Under the pieces are notes generated by a model. The model worked only from the letters and a program-made list of their open reading frames with translations, was not told the DNA's origin and searched no databases. DNA of 64,000 nt from Neolewinella xylanilytica. Its GTDB lineage: Bacteria > Bacteroidota > Bacteroidia > Chitinophagales > Saprospiraceae. This document shows positions 28,847 through 38,679 of the stretch, one piece after another. The stretch spans positions 434,001 through 498,000 of the forward strand of contig NZ_PTJC01000006.1 in NCBI RefSeq assembly GCF_002934605.1, in the 5' to 3' direction. Both the position numbers and the translations under genes were made by a program. Every line of letters begins with the position of its first letter. Position 1 is the first letter of the stretch.

Positions 28847-29385
28847 GGTACGAAGCTAACGGAATAAATACGATTTGCTTGTGGGTTGGGTTTAACGTGG
28901 CTAGGTTTTCGGCGGTTTTACTCGCCTGCGGCTCGCGTTTGGTTAAACACAGATGGTCACGGATCGCTTCGCTCGGGCACGGATTGGCTGCGCCGCTACT
29001 TCGTAGTTTCTTGTGTCGCTCCGGGATTTCACAGATTTTGCATGCGCTGCGCGCCTTCCTCGCTCCGCGGAACTTTGCGGTTCTTCGCCACGGTGTGGTT
29101 TCCCTCCTCGGTGGCATAGCGACACTTTTCTTTCCTGCACTCCGTGATTCCTCTGTGCTGTATTCTGTGTTACCTCTGTGGTGAAGTTTACTCGCCTGCG
29201 ACTTGCGTTTAATTAAACACGGATAGCCACGGATCGCTTCGCTAGGGCACGGATTTCCTTACCGATTGGCTGCGCCGTTATATCGTGGATTGCCGCTGAC
29301 ATCCTTGCCAACGGCCCTGGAAGGGACGCACCCATTGTAGCGAGGTCAAGGCCACGCGCCAGCGAGCGGGGGCCTCGCGAACCCA
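28847..29385. repeat. Non-coding block with imperfect direct repeats of about 85 bp
   Basis: Two imperfect direct repeats at about 28918-29002 and 29188-29279 share TTACTCGCCTGCG, TTAAACAC and CACGGATCGCTTCGCT, then GATTGGCTGCGCCG; the second copy has a short insertion. Between them are words such as CGGGATTTCACAGATTTTGC and CCTCTGTGTTACCTCTGTGG-like text (29140-29185) that recall the ends of the 24523 element. Short frames on both strands look like chance. No gene is supported. Confidence 0.75.
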
Positions 29386-29709
29386 TCAACAACACCCGTC
29401 CTGAAACCGGTCAAAGAAGCCGTTCAGCATCCCCTGTACCCGCCGCCAGTGGGCGGGGTGGATGCAGTACGACCGGCTGGTGCCCTCCGTGGTGCCCAGG
29501 ATGAGGCCCGCATCCCGCAGGACCTGCAGGTGACGCGAAAGGGTGGGCTGACTCAGGTCGATGACGTCGGTCAGGTCCTGGCAGATGCAGCAATCCTGGG
29601 TAAGCAGGTGCTCCAGAATGGCCACGCGGGCGGGGTGGGCGAGTGCTTTGCACAAGTCCGCCAGTTCGAGCTGCGGCGCGGTGTAGGCTTCGGTTTTCGT
29701 GACGCCCAT
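29386..29709 (-). CDS. arsR: ArsR/SmtB-family metalloregulator
   Basis: 107 residues, a winged helix-turn-helix: ADLCKALAHPARVAILEHLL, then CCICQDL, then the recognition helix region LSQPTLSRHLQVLRDAGLI and the wing. The CCIC cysteines sit in the alpha-3 region used by As(III)/Sb(III)-sensing ArsR. The protein ends in a second cluster (DGCC). Family members repress their own operon and release DNA when metal binds. The perfect palindrome at 30204-30219 upstream of the co-transcribed gene is the likely operator. The start is 3 bp after the preceding stop. Confidence 0.9.
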   Translation of the reverse strand: MGVTKTEAYTAPQLELADLCKALAHPARVAILEHLLTQDCCICQDLTDVIDLSQPTLSRHLQVLRDAGLILGTTEGTSRSYCIHPAHWRRVQGMLNGFFDRFQDGCC

Positions 29710-29712
29710 GAC

Positions 29713-30186
29713 CTAGCAGCAGCCGCTTCCCGGGGTGCAGGAGCCGGAAGCGGCAGCGGTGAAGGCGCTCAGCGATACCTTCGGCTTCTTGGCAATACCG
29801 CAGGCATCCTTGGCCAGGCAGTCGGTCAGCTTGGTGGTGAGGCGAAGGGCGTCGTCGTCCGATTCCAGGCCGAATTTTTCGATCGTGTGCGTTCCCTGGT
29901 ATTCCACCTCGATCTCCAGGTTGCCGAGCCCCAGCTCGGTTTCGGCGATCTCGATGATGCGGGTCAGTTTGTCGGGTGCCAGGCGGTGATCGTAGTCGTC
30001 CGCGCTCCAGAGCTGCAGGCTGGCCACGCGGTCGCGGCGCACGGTACCGCCGCAGTCGATGAAGTTTTTGGTGACTTCCCCCACTTCGGTCACGTGAAAG
30101 TGAGCGGGCACCTGGCTACCGTCGGGCAGGGTAATGGTGAAACGGTCGTTACCGGCCAGAAAATTCTTGAGTTCGGAGAGTCGCAT
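29713..30186 (-). CDS. DUF6428-like protein of an ars-type operon
   Basis: 157 residues. It begins MRLSELKNFLAG and contains VPAHFHVTEVGEVTKNFIDCGG and LQLWSADDYDHRL, then a C-terminal tail ending SCTPGSGCC. I recall DUF6428 proteins beside arsR in Bacteroidota arsenic operons. Role unknown; the terminal CC mirrors that of the adjacent ArsR and could bind the same thiophilic metal. First gene after the palindromic operator and 3 bp before arsR. Confidence 0.75.
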   Translation of the reverse strand: MRLSELKNFLAGNDRFTITLPDGSQVPAHFHVTEVGEVTKNFIDCGGTVRRDRVASLQLWSADDYDHRLAPDKLTRIIEIAETELGLGNLEIEVEYQGTHTIEKFGLESDDDALRLTTKLTDCLAKDACGIAKKPKVSLSAFTAAASGSCTPGSGCC

Positions 30187-30203
30187 GGAAGAGATCTAGT
30201 AAT

Positions 30204-30219
30204 ATAGCAATATTGCTAT
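30204..30219 (-). promoter_or_regulatory. Perfect 16-bp palindrome, probable ArsR operator
   Basis: ATAGCAATATTGCTAT, exactly self-complementary, 18 bp upstream of the DUF6428-like start codon and on the same strand as arsR. ArsR/SmtB sites are AT-rich inverted repeats of this form placed over the promoter, so autoregulation of the two-gene unit is the simplest reading. Confidence 0.7.
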
Positions 30220-30282
30220 TAACTGCCCTTCAGGGAAAATGGTTGAAGGCAGCTGGCCCTTTACGGAAATTTCTCCGGCGCG

Positions 30283-32334
30283 TCAGGCGACCTCCGCCAG
30301 ATTGGGGCGGCGGCCGGGCGCAACGTCCACGGCTGCTCCCCGGTAAGCGAGCAGGCGCAGGGCGTTTAACACGACTACCATGGTAGATCCTTCGTGGGCG
30401 ATTACCGCTGGGCCCAGGCTGGCGATACCCAAAACGGTCAGAGGAACGAGGATCGCCACCACCCCCAGGCTGATCCAAAGGTTCTGCCGGATGATGCGGT
30501 GGGCCTTCCGGCTTAGCCCGATGGCAAAGGGCAGGTTGTCCAGCCGGTCGGCCATCAGGGCAACGTCGGCCGTTTGCAGGGCTACGTCGGAGCCGGCCGC
30601 GCCCATGGCGATGCCGACCGTACTGTGGGCCATGGCGGGAGCATCGTTGACCCCGTCGCCAACCATGGCTACGCGCCCTTCCTCGGCCATCAGTCGCTCA
30701 ATGGAAGCCACCTTATCCTCGGGTAGCAGACTTCCGAGGGGATCGGTGATGCCGATTTCCTTAGCGACGGCGTTGGCTACGCGTTGATTGTCGCCGGTGA
30801 GCATGATCATGCGTTCGATGCCGATCCTTCGCAGTGCGATCAGGGTGGATTTCGCGGATGCACGGGCTACGTCCATAACGGAAATGATGCCCAGGTACCG
30901 GTGGCCGCGGTGAACGATCATGGCGGTGTGGCCGCCCGTTTCCAGCTCGCTCATCTGACGGTCGATATCGGGGGGAATGGCCGCGGCCGTGATTTCCTCT
31001 AGGAGCCGGCGGTTGCCGATGTGGACGGTTTCTCCCCCGTATTCGGCGCGGATGCCCCGGGCCGTAAGGGCCTCGAGGCCACTTGCTTTATCAGTGGGCA
31101 TGCCGCCGAGCTCTTCGCGCCCGCCGTTGACGATCGCTGCGGCCAGGGGGTGGTCGCTGAGTTCCTCTACGGCCACGGCGGTGGATAATAATTCCCGGCG
31201 CGTCACTCCCGCACCCGGTAATACGGTCGTGAGCCGGGGGTTTCCCTCGGTGAGCGTCCCCGTCTTGTCGAACGCGATGGCCGTCAGGCTACCGAGATTT
31301 TCCAGTGGCCGTCCGCCTTTAATGAGTACCCCCTTTTGCGCGGCCCGAGCCACCCCCGCCAGTACGGCACTCGGGGTGGAAATGGCCAGTGCACAGGGAG
31401 ACGCGGCGACGAGTACCGCCATGGCCCGGTAGAAGCTTTCGGCAAAGGTTTCATCGATTACTACGAATGCCAGCAGTAATATCCCCACCACGATCAGTAC
31501 GATAGGAACGTAATAGCGCTCGAAGTTATCCGCCAGGTGCTGGGTGGGCGACTTTTGGGTTTCGGCTTCCTGCACCAGGGTGACCAGCTTGGCGAGGGTA
31601 CTGTCGCTGGCCGGCTTCAGTACGCGTACTTCCAGCACGGCGTTCCCATTGATGGTGCCGGCAAAGGCGCGGTACGCTGCGGGAAGATCGGCCAGGGTGT
31701 AGGGTTTGTCGGGATCGGCAACCGCTACTTTATCTACGGGAACGCTTTCACCGGTGATGGCGGACTGGTCCACGGCACTCGTCCCCTTGATTACGACGCC
31801 GTCGGCCGGGATCTTCGAGTTCGGCTTTACGACCACTACGTCACCGACGGTCAACTCCTCCACGGCTACTTCGCGGATACGGCCATCCGCTTCCTGCAAT
31901 AGCGCCGTGGCGGGGGCCAGATCGGCCAGTGCGGAGATGGATTTGCGGGCCCGCGCCATGGCGTAGTGCTCCAGGGCGTGTCCGAGACTGAACAGAAACA
32001 ACAGCAATCCGGCTTCACCCAATTTACCTAGGGCGGCGGCACCGGCTGCCGCGACGATCATCAGGAAATCGATCTGGAAACGACCCGAGGAAACCCCTTC
32101 GTAAGCTTCGATCGTAGCGTAGTAACCACCGAAAAAGATAGCCGCCCCGAAAATGCCGATCCCAACCCCGTTTGGAAGATCGGTGAAGATGCCGAGTAAC
32201 AGTCCGGTCAGCCAAAAGCAGCCGCTGGCCACGGCAAAGTACAATTCGGTGCGCTCGCCCAGGAGTCCACTGTGGGCTGCATGATCCGGCGCCGGGGTAG
32301 GTGCCTGAGCGTTGGTGGAGGGGGGGTGAGCCAT
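30283..32334 (-). CDS. P1B-4-type heavy-metal P-type ATPase (Co/Zn/Fe export)
   Basis: 683 residues. There is no N-terminal HMA domain. Helix 4 carries SPC (312-314) rather than CPC, and the last membrane region carries HEGST (about 647-651), close to the HEGGT signature; together these define subgroup P1B-4. Also present: TGES actuator (195-198), phosphorylated DKTGTLT (D356), the SDHPLA nucleotide-binding HP motif and GDGVNDAP. P1B-4 pumps export Co2+, and in some cases Fe2+ or Zn2+, from the cytoplasm. The gene lies between the HD hydrolase and the ArsR operator, so its regulation is not clear. Confidence 0.92.
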   Translation of the reverse strand: MAHPPSTNAQAPTPAPDHAAHSGLLGERTELYFAVASGCFWLTGLLLGIFTDLPNGVGIGIFGAAIFFGGYYATIEAYEGVSSGRFQIDFLMIVAAAGAAALGKLGEAGLLLFLFSLGHALEHYAMARARKSISALADLAPATALLQEADGRIREVAVEELTVGDVVVVKPNSKIPADGVVIKGTSAVDQSAITGESVPVDKVAVADPDKPYTLADLPAAYRAFAGTINGNAVLEVRVLKPASDSTLAKLVTLVQEAETQKSPTQHLADNFERYYVPIVLIVVGILLLAFVVIDETFAESFYRAMAVLVAASPCALAISTPSAVLAGVARAAQKGVLIKGGRPLENLGSLTAIAFDKTGTLTEGNPRLTTVLPGAGVTRRELLSTAVAVEELSDHPLAAAIVNGGREELGGMPTDKASGLEALTARGIRAEYGGETVHIGNRRLLEEITAAAIPPDIDRQMSELETGGHTAMIVHRGHRYLGIISVMDVARASAKSTLIALRRIGIERMIMLTGDNQRVANAVAKEIGITDPLGSLLPEDKVASIERLMAEEGRVAMVGDGVNDAPAMAHSTVGIAMGAAGSDVALQTADVALMADRLDNLPFAIGLSRKAHRIIRQNLWISLGVVAILVPLTVLGIASLGPAVIAHEGSTMVVVLNALRLLAYRGAAVDVAPGRRPNLAEVA

Positions 32335-32398
32335 TGTCTTCAGTTGCTGCTGATGCTGGGGCGTGTGGCCGCAGGAGAAGGAATCGTGGGACGGTTAG

Positions 32399-32965
32399 CT
32401 AAATGCTCTTGCGACATTCCAGCACCCGCCGGCCATAATCCGTCCAGTATTTATGGTTGGTCAGGAAGGCGGTGTTTTGTCGGTACCATTCCTCGTCGTT
32501 TACCTCGATGCCCATTTCCCGGCGGAGTTCCTCCCGGAGCATCTCCTGGTAGTGGTCGTAGGTATTGAAGGAAAGGTGGTACAGGTCTGCGTCGCACATC
32601 ACGTTCTCGATGGTGTCTTCGGGCCGTTGGGGCATGGTAGTCACTTCGATGCAGCGCAGCACCTCGCGGATTCTCGGTTCGGGGTACGCCTCGTTTTCGA
32701 GCCACTCGCGGGCAATGTCCATACTTACCCGTTCGTGGCCCGTGTAGGTTTTGATGTGGCCGGTATCGTGAAACCAGGCGGCCAGCATCACGATCTCCAG
32801 CTCTTCCTCGTTCAGTCCCTCTTCCTTACCGATTTTGAGCGCTCCCTGCATCACGTTGATGGTGTGGTGGAGGTTGTGGAAGACGCGATCTTTGGGCAAT
32901 TGGTGGATCAGCAACTGGGTCACGTAGCGGCCGGCGCGGTAAAGAATACTCTTACGGTGATTCAT
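32399..32965 (-). CDS. HD-domain phosphohydrolase-like protein
   Basis: 188 residues from the ATG at 32965; the frame runs 22 codons further upstream, but those residues lack family character. HD-domain metal ligands are visible: FHNLHHTINV, LAAWFHDTGHIKTY (the HD pair) and CDADLYHL (the late Asp). This is a metal-dependent phosphohydrolase fold whose substrate (nucleotide or cyclic nucleotide) is unknown. It is 64 bp upstream of the metal ATPase gene on the same strand and may be the first gene of that transcript. Confidence 0.87.
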   Translation of the reverse strand: MNHRKSILYRAGRYVTQLLIHQLPKDRVFHNLHHTINVMQGALKIGKEEGLNEEELEIVMLAAWFHDTGHIKTYTGHERVSMDIAREWLENEAYPEPRIREVLRCIEVTTMPQRPEDTIENVMCDADLYHLSFNTYDHYQEMLREELRREMGIEVNDEEWYRQNTAFLTNHKYWTDYGRRVLECRKSI

Positions 32966-33106
32966 CGGAAGGTGCTGAGATAAGACGGGAAGGTAAGAAG
33001 GATCGACGATTGCGGCGGAGCGGGACGCCAAAGTACGGTATGCCCGGCGAACCTTTGGCTTAGCAAAGTAAACCCGATTGCCTACCCGTAATTCAAAACT
33101 CTTTCG

Positions 33107-33114
33107 TACTTTTG
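33107..33114 (+). promoter_or_regulatory. -7 promoter element TACTTTTG upstream of atpD
   Basis: Exact TAnnTTTG match 44 nt before the atpD start codon. Confidence 0.6.
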
Positions 33115-33128
33115 CGGCTCAATTGTAA

Positions 33129-34676
<1,548 letters not shown>

Positions 34677-34686
34677 TGGTTACGTT

Positions 34687-34755
34687 AGTTCTTTAGTCTT
34701 TTGGTTCGGCAGCACCGAGGTGCTGCCGAACCAAAAGACTAGAAGACTAAAGAAC
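34687..34755. repeat. Long inverted repeat between atpD and atpC
   Basis: A perfect 22-bp stem (34695-34716 with 34719-34740, 2-nt centre) is flanked by AGTTCTTTAGTCT (34687-34699) and its complement AGACTAAAGAACT (34743-34755). It lies 10 bp after the atpD stop and 17 bp before atpC. No T-run follows on the + strand, so it may limit rather than end transcription, adjusting the beta to epsilon ratio. Confidence 0.9.
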
Positions 34756-34772
34756 TGAAAGACTAGCTATCT

Positions 34773-35084
34773 ATGAAAATCTCCGTTCTAACTCCCGATC
34801 GCACCATCTTCACCGGTAACGTCTCGAAGGTAGGCCTGCCGGGAACGGACGGTAGCTTCCAGGTGCTGGATAATCACGCTCCCCTCGTTTCCAGCCTAAC
34901 GGCGGGCCGGGTGACGCTCGTCACCGCCGCCGGGTCGTATCGCTACTACGACGAAGCGTCCAGTGGAATGAAAAACGATGACTCCGCCAACCGCAGTCTT
35001 ACGTTCAGTATTGACCGTGGGTTTGTCGAGGTGTTGAACAACGAAGTGAATTTGCTGGTCCAGGGCGCCCGTAACTTACGCTAA
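34773..35084 (+). CDS. atpC: ATP synthase F1 subunit epsilon (short form)
   Basis: 103 residues, beta-sandwich domain only: KISVLTPDRTIFTGNVSKVGLPGTDGSFQVLDNHAPLVSSL, then FSIDRGFVEVLNNEVNLLVQGA. The C-terminal helical hairpin that inhibits ATPase activity in longer epsilon subunits is missing, so that form of autoinhibition is not possible. Follows atpD after a palindromic spacer. Confidence 0.95.
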   Translation: MKISVLTPDRTIFTGNVSKVGLPGTDGSFQVLDNHAPLVSSLTAGRVTLVTAAGSYRYYDEASSGMKNDDSANRSLTFSIDRGFVEVLNNEVNLLVQGARNLR

Positions 35085-35161
35085 CCGCTGATTGTCGCTG
35101 GCGGAGTTGCTGGCCCGCAGTCCTGGAAGGGCTTACCTCCCATGCCGTGGGGTAATCGAGT

Positions 35162-36010
35162 TTACGCGATGGGACCGCTACTGACCGTACTTTCCCCCGC
35201 CGTTGATACCGGTTTGCCCAAAAAGCGGAGCACCGCGTCGTTGAAACGCTGCACCTCCTCCAGATTGCACAAGTGACCGCATCCTTCCAGCACCACCAGC
35301 TCGGCGTGGTGAGCCTGTTTACGTGCAAAACGCTGGGCTGCTTCGAGGAAAACGTGATCCTGGCCCCCCATGACGATGAGGCTGGACGTGCGGAGCTTAC
35401 GGCGGTAGAACCGCTTCACGATGTGGAAAAAATCCCGGTAAAGGCCTAACCACTTCAAAAACTCCGTCGGGGTCAGCTTCTTCGATTGTAAGCGATAGAG
35501 GCGACGACTCGGCGCGTGGTTCTCCCGCGGCAACACGATCATAATGAAGGTGTCGTAGATCCACCGAAAGGGGACGAAGTAGCTGAGAAACTTGCCGCTG
35601 TGGGCGAAAAGGCGAATCTTCCAGTCTGCCTTGAAGACGCCCCCCGCCATAATCATCGACTCGATCAGTTCCGGCCGGCGGTCGTACAGCCGCTGTAGCA
35701 CAATACTCCCCAATGATAGGGAGAGAAAATGCGCGCGAGTAACCCCCACGTGATCGATGGTGCGGAGTACGTCATCGGTGACGATGTCGAAATCGTAAGT
35801 ACTGTATTCCGGCTCGAGGTCTTTGCTGTACCCATGATCGCGCATGTCGATCAGCAGCAGGTTGAAGAACGGGCGAAACGCCTTGACCTGGTGTTTCCAG
35901 GTGATGGAACTCCCTCCGGCCCCATGTATGAACACCATCCAGTCGTAGGTATCGTCCTGGTGGTAAATAGTATGGTGGAGGATGCCGGAGCTCAGTCCCT
36001 GCTTTTTCAT
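35162..36010 (-). CDS. Alpha/beta-hydrolase fold protein
   Basis: 282 residues. Oxyanion region VFIHGAGGSSITW, DMRDHGYSKD, nucleophile elbow FLSLSLGS (Ser followed by LGS; the usual Gly two before the Ser is Ser here), acid GGQDHVF and catalytic His GCGHLCNLEE. A lid of basic, Tyr/Phe-rich helices lies between strands 6 and 7. It has no signal peptide. Probably an esterase or related hydrolase; the substrate is unknown. It converges with atpC, with 77 bp between. Confidence 0.88.
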   Translation of the reverse strand: MKKQGLSSGILHHTIYHQDDTYDWMVFIHGAGGSSITWKHQVKAFRPFFNLLLIDMRDHGYSKDLEPEYSTYDFDIVTDDVLRTIDHVGVTRAHFLSLSLGSIVLQRLYDRRPELIESMIMAGGVFKADWKIRLFAHSGKFLSYFVPFRWIYDTFIMIVLPRENHAPSRRLYRLQSKKLTPTEFLKWLGLYRDFFHIVKRFYRRKLRTSSLIVMGGQDHVFLEAAQRFARKQAHHAELVVLEGCGHLCNLEEVQRFNDAVLRFLGKPVSTAGESTVSSGPIA

Positions 36011-36221
36011 GCAGGGAGAACGCCCCCCCTACGTTAAGGGTTTGTAACCGACCACCTAAAAGGGGGGCGTGCGTATTAAGCCTACATTAAATCGTTTTCC
36101 ACAGCATGTGGAATTTCAATCCCGAGCGTAGTTTTAGCGTTACAAGGTCCTGCAACCCATTTACTTAACGGGGCGACTTTGTTGCTGATATCCCTCTCGC
36201 GTGACGTATCCACCTAATCTC

Positions 36222-36815
36222 ATGAGCGACCGCCATCTGCAGTTGGCCATCTTCCGTCTCAACGATATGTGCGTTGGGATTCAGGAGGACATGGATGGCT
36301 ATCTGCCCACCGCTTCCCTCGAGAAAATGCCGGGTGCGGAAGCTACCTTCGCCTGGTTGCACCGGCGCGGCGTCCGCATTTGCCTCCTTAGCGACTTCGA
36401 CCGGGAGCGAACCCTCCTTTTACTCGGTCGGCTCAACTGGACGGTGGAGGAAGATGGGACCGTCCAGGCCATCATCACCGACCAGAACAAGAAGGATAAT
36501 CCAGTGCGGATGGCCCAGGAAAATGCCTGTCTGCAGAATCCCCGCTTCAGCTTCGCCGCCTTCGATACCCCCCGCCTGCTGCGCCTGGCCAACGAGGCCC
36601 GGGTTCATTTCAACCTGGCGGTATGCAACGGCCGCCACTCCTACAACGAGCTGGCCGTCGCCCCCCACCACGCCATGCTGGATTCCCTGGTGCAACTGCC
36701 CAATTTTCTGCTGGAGCATCTGCCCGAAGCCGAAGCCGGTCAGTTTACCCATCCCGCCGCCGGCCGCCGGCTCCTTCCCAAACTCCGGCTCCCCCGCCCG
36801 CTCTCCCGCCGATAG
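36222..36815 (+). CDS. HAD-superfamily phosphonatase-like protein lacking the nucleophilic Asp
   Basis: 197 residues from the ATG at 36222. The middle matches the phosphonatase-like HAD family well: LEKMPGAEATFAWLHRRGVRICLLSDFDRERTLLLLGRLNW (Ser/Thr motif II in LLSDF), then the DTPRLLRLANEARV region. Motif I, normally FDxAGT with the nucleophilic Asp, reads LAIFRLNDMCVG, so the first Asp is Arg. Phosphate transfer by the standard route looks impossible. It may be a regulator or binding protein derived from an enzyme. The C-terminus is rich in Pro/Arg. Confidence 0.75.
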   Translation: MSDRHLQLAIFRLNDMCVGIQEDMDGYLPTASLEKMPGAEATFAWLHRRGVRICLLSDFDRERTLLLLGRLNWTVEEDGTVQAIITDQNKKDNPVRMAQENACLQNPRFSFAAFDTPRLLRLANEARVHFNLAVCNGRHSYNELAVAPHHAMLDSLVQLPNFLLEHLPEAEAGQFTHPAAGRRLLPKLRLPRPLSRR

Positions 36816-36908
36816 GAGCGCAGCGGTGTTCCGCGGCTCCCCTGGCGGCTGAGCACCTTATTCGCCGAAGTGCGGACTACCCGTAAATCCTTAGCCGGCT
36901 TCGCGCGT

Positions 36909-36916
36909 TACCTTTG
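36909..36916 (+). promoter_or_regulatory. -7 promoter element TACCTTTG upstream of ftsY
   Basis: Exact TAnnTTTG match ending 21 nt before the ftsY ATG. It fixes that ATG (36938) as the start, because upstream in-frame codons would fall outside the transcript. Confidence 0.65.
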
Positions 36917-36937
36917 CGGCTTCAAACCGCGACACGA

Positions 36938-37900
36938 ATGAGTTTTTTTAAAAAGTTTTTTACCGCCGATAAGAAAGAGGATCTCGACAAGGGCCTGCAA
37001 AAGACCAAAGAGGGATTTTTCAACAAGCTCGGGCGGGCGGTCGCGGGCAAGGACCGGGTTGACGAGGAAGTACTCGACGAACTGGAAAACGTGCTGATCG
37101 CCAGCGACGTCGGACTGGACACGACCATCAAGATCATCGAGCGCATCGAGGCGCGGGTAGCCCAGGACCGCTACCTCAATACCAGCGAGCTCAATCATAT
37201 CCTCCGGGACGAAATAGTCAATCTACTCGCCGAGCAGAACAACGAGGACTTCGACGATTACGTACTGCCGACCACGGAGCGCCCCGCTATCATCCTCGTT
37301 GTAGGGGTGAACGGGGTCGGAAAAACAACCACGATCGGCAAGCTCGCCCACCAGTTTCAGCAGCGGGGCCATAAAGTGGTGCTGGGGGCCGCCGATACGT
37401 TCCGGGCGGCCGCCGTCGACCAGTTGGGAATCTGGGCCCAGCGCGTAGGCTGCGAGTTCTACAGCAAGGGCATGAACACCGATCCCGCCGCCGTCGCCTT
37501 CGAAACGGTCCAGTACGCCAAGAAGAACGATTGCAGCGTGGCCATTATCGATACCGCGGGCCGGTTGCACACGAAGTTCAACCTGATGAAGGAGCTGTCC
37601 AAGATCAAGCGCTCGGTGACCAAGGCCATGCCGGGCGCGCCCCACCAGGTGCTGCTGGTGCTCGACGCTACCACCGGCCAGAACGCCATCGAACAGGCCA
37701 AAGCCTTCACCGAGGCGACCGAAGTCAATTCCCTGGCCCTTACGAAACTGGACGGAACCGCAAAGGGAGGCGTAGCCATCGGCATCACCGACCAATTCCA
37801 GGTACCCATCCGCTACATCGGCGTAGGGGAGGGGATCGAGCACCTGCAGGTTTTCAACAAACGGGCGTTCGTGGACAGCTTGTTTGGGGATACGTTTTGA
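36938..37900 (+). CDS. ftsY: Signal recognition particle receptor FtsY
   Basis: 320 residues, a short form without the acidic A domain of E. coli FtsY. It has an amphipathic basic N-terminus (MSFFKKFFTADKKE) suited to membrane contact, the N domain four-helix bundle, then the G domain: GVNGVGKTT (G1), AADTFRAAAVDQL, DTAGR (G3), TKLDGTAKGG (G4) and the closing GVGEGIEHLQVF. It docks SRP-bound ribosomes at the membrane, next to the SecY encoded 15 kb downstream. Confidence 0.97.
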   Translation: MSFFKKFFTADKKEDLDKGLQKTKEGFFNKLGRAVAGKDRVDEEVLDELENVLIASDVGLDTTIKIIERIEARVAQDRYLNTSELNHILRDEIVNLLAEQNNEDFDDYVLPTTERPAIILVVGVNGVGKTTTIGKLAHQFQQRGHKVVLGAADTFRAAAVDQLGIWAQRVGCEFYSKGMNTDPAAVAFETVQYAKKNDCSVAIIDTAGRLHTKFNLMKELSKIKRSVTKAMPGAPHQVLLVLDATTGQNAIEQAKAFTEATEVNSLALTKLDGTAKGGVAIGITDQFQVPIRYIGVGEGIEHLQVFNKRAFVDSLFGDTF

Positions 37901-38232
37901 GGGGTCGGTGAACGACGGGTGAAGCTCGACCTCCCTTTGGCGCCCCACCACCAGGGGACTTCGGGGTGCGGCGCCATCCTCCTGCAAGCGTCCGGATATT
38001 TTGGGCGACGGAGCGCAGGTAGCAAGAAAAGGCGAAATGCGGCCCCCGATCCGGGTAAGTTATCGGGCCCGACCGCCGGTGTCAGCCCCTGTTCCCGCGC
38101 TTCGGCGCAAAAAAATGATTCCAATTGCCTGACCGTTAGGTTTTCCGAAAAGAAAAACTTACCTTTGTGCTCGCTTTTTCAGGAGGTAGGCCTCTGGTAA
38201 TATAAAAAGCGTTCGTAAAGCAAAGAAAACGT
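37901..38232. other. Leader region between ftsY and rpsL
   Basis: No gene. An imperfect hairpin at about 37938-37976 (TGGCGCC ... GGCGCCA with inner CCACC/GGGGTG) may end or process the ftsY transcript but lacks a T-run. The 3' part is AT-rich and carries the rpsL promoter. The 65 nt between that promoter and rpsL form the leader, long enough for regulation by a ribosomal protein, though no known structure was recognised. Confidence 0.45.
38160..38167 (+). promoter_or_regulatory. -7 promoter element TACCTTTG upstream of rpsL
   Basis: Exact TAnnTTTG match 65 nt before rpsL, preceded by an AT-rich stretch with TTTT about 20 nt upstream. Likely main promoter of the rpsL-secY cluster. Confidence 0.65.
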
Positions 38233-38607
38233 ATGCCTACAATTAATCAATTAGTGCGGAAGGGCCGCAAACAGATCAAGGAGTCGAGTAAATCGCGCGC
38301 CCTGGATGCTTGCCCACAAAAGCGTGGCGTCTGCACCCGCGTCTATACTACCACCCCAAAGAAGCCGAACTCGGCGCTACGGAAGGTGGCCAAGGTTCGT
38401 TTGACCAACGGAATCGAGGTGATTGCCTATATCCCGGGTGAAGGACACAACCTCCAGGAACACAGCATCGTGCTGATCCGTGGCGGTCGTGTGAAGGACC
38501 TTCCGGGTGTACGCTACACCATCGTACGGGGTGCTCTGGATACGGCCGGCGTGGCTAACCGTAAGCAGGCCCGTTCCAAGTACGGTGCCAAGCGTCCTAA
38601 AAAGTAA
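38233..38607 (+). CDS. rpsL: 30S ribosomal protein S12 (uS12)
   Basis: 124 residues. [19 protein letters not shown] and [17 protein letters not shown] are intact; both lysines whose mutation gives streptomycin resistance are the wild-type residue. S12 contacts the decoding site. First gene of the merged str-S10-spc cluster, 72 bp before rpsG. Confidence 0.98.
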   Translation: MPTINQLVRKGRKQIKESSKSRALDACPQKRGVCTRVYTTTPKKPNSALRKVAKVRLTNGIEVIAYIPGEGHNLQEHSIVLIRGGRVKDLPGVRYTIVRGALDTAGVANRKQARSKYGAKRPKK

Positions 38608-38679
38608 TTAAACAGTAAGACGGGCTGTCTCGAAATAGGCACCCATCGGTCGAAAACGGCCATCTGAAGTAAAGCAGTT

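Noticed and set aside
28918-29285. CRISPR-like array
   Set aside because: Only two imperfect long repeats, no regular spacers and no cas genes.
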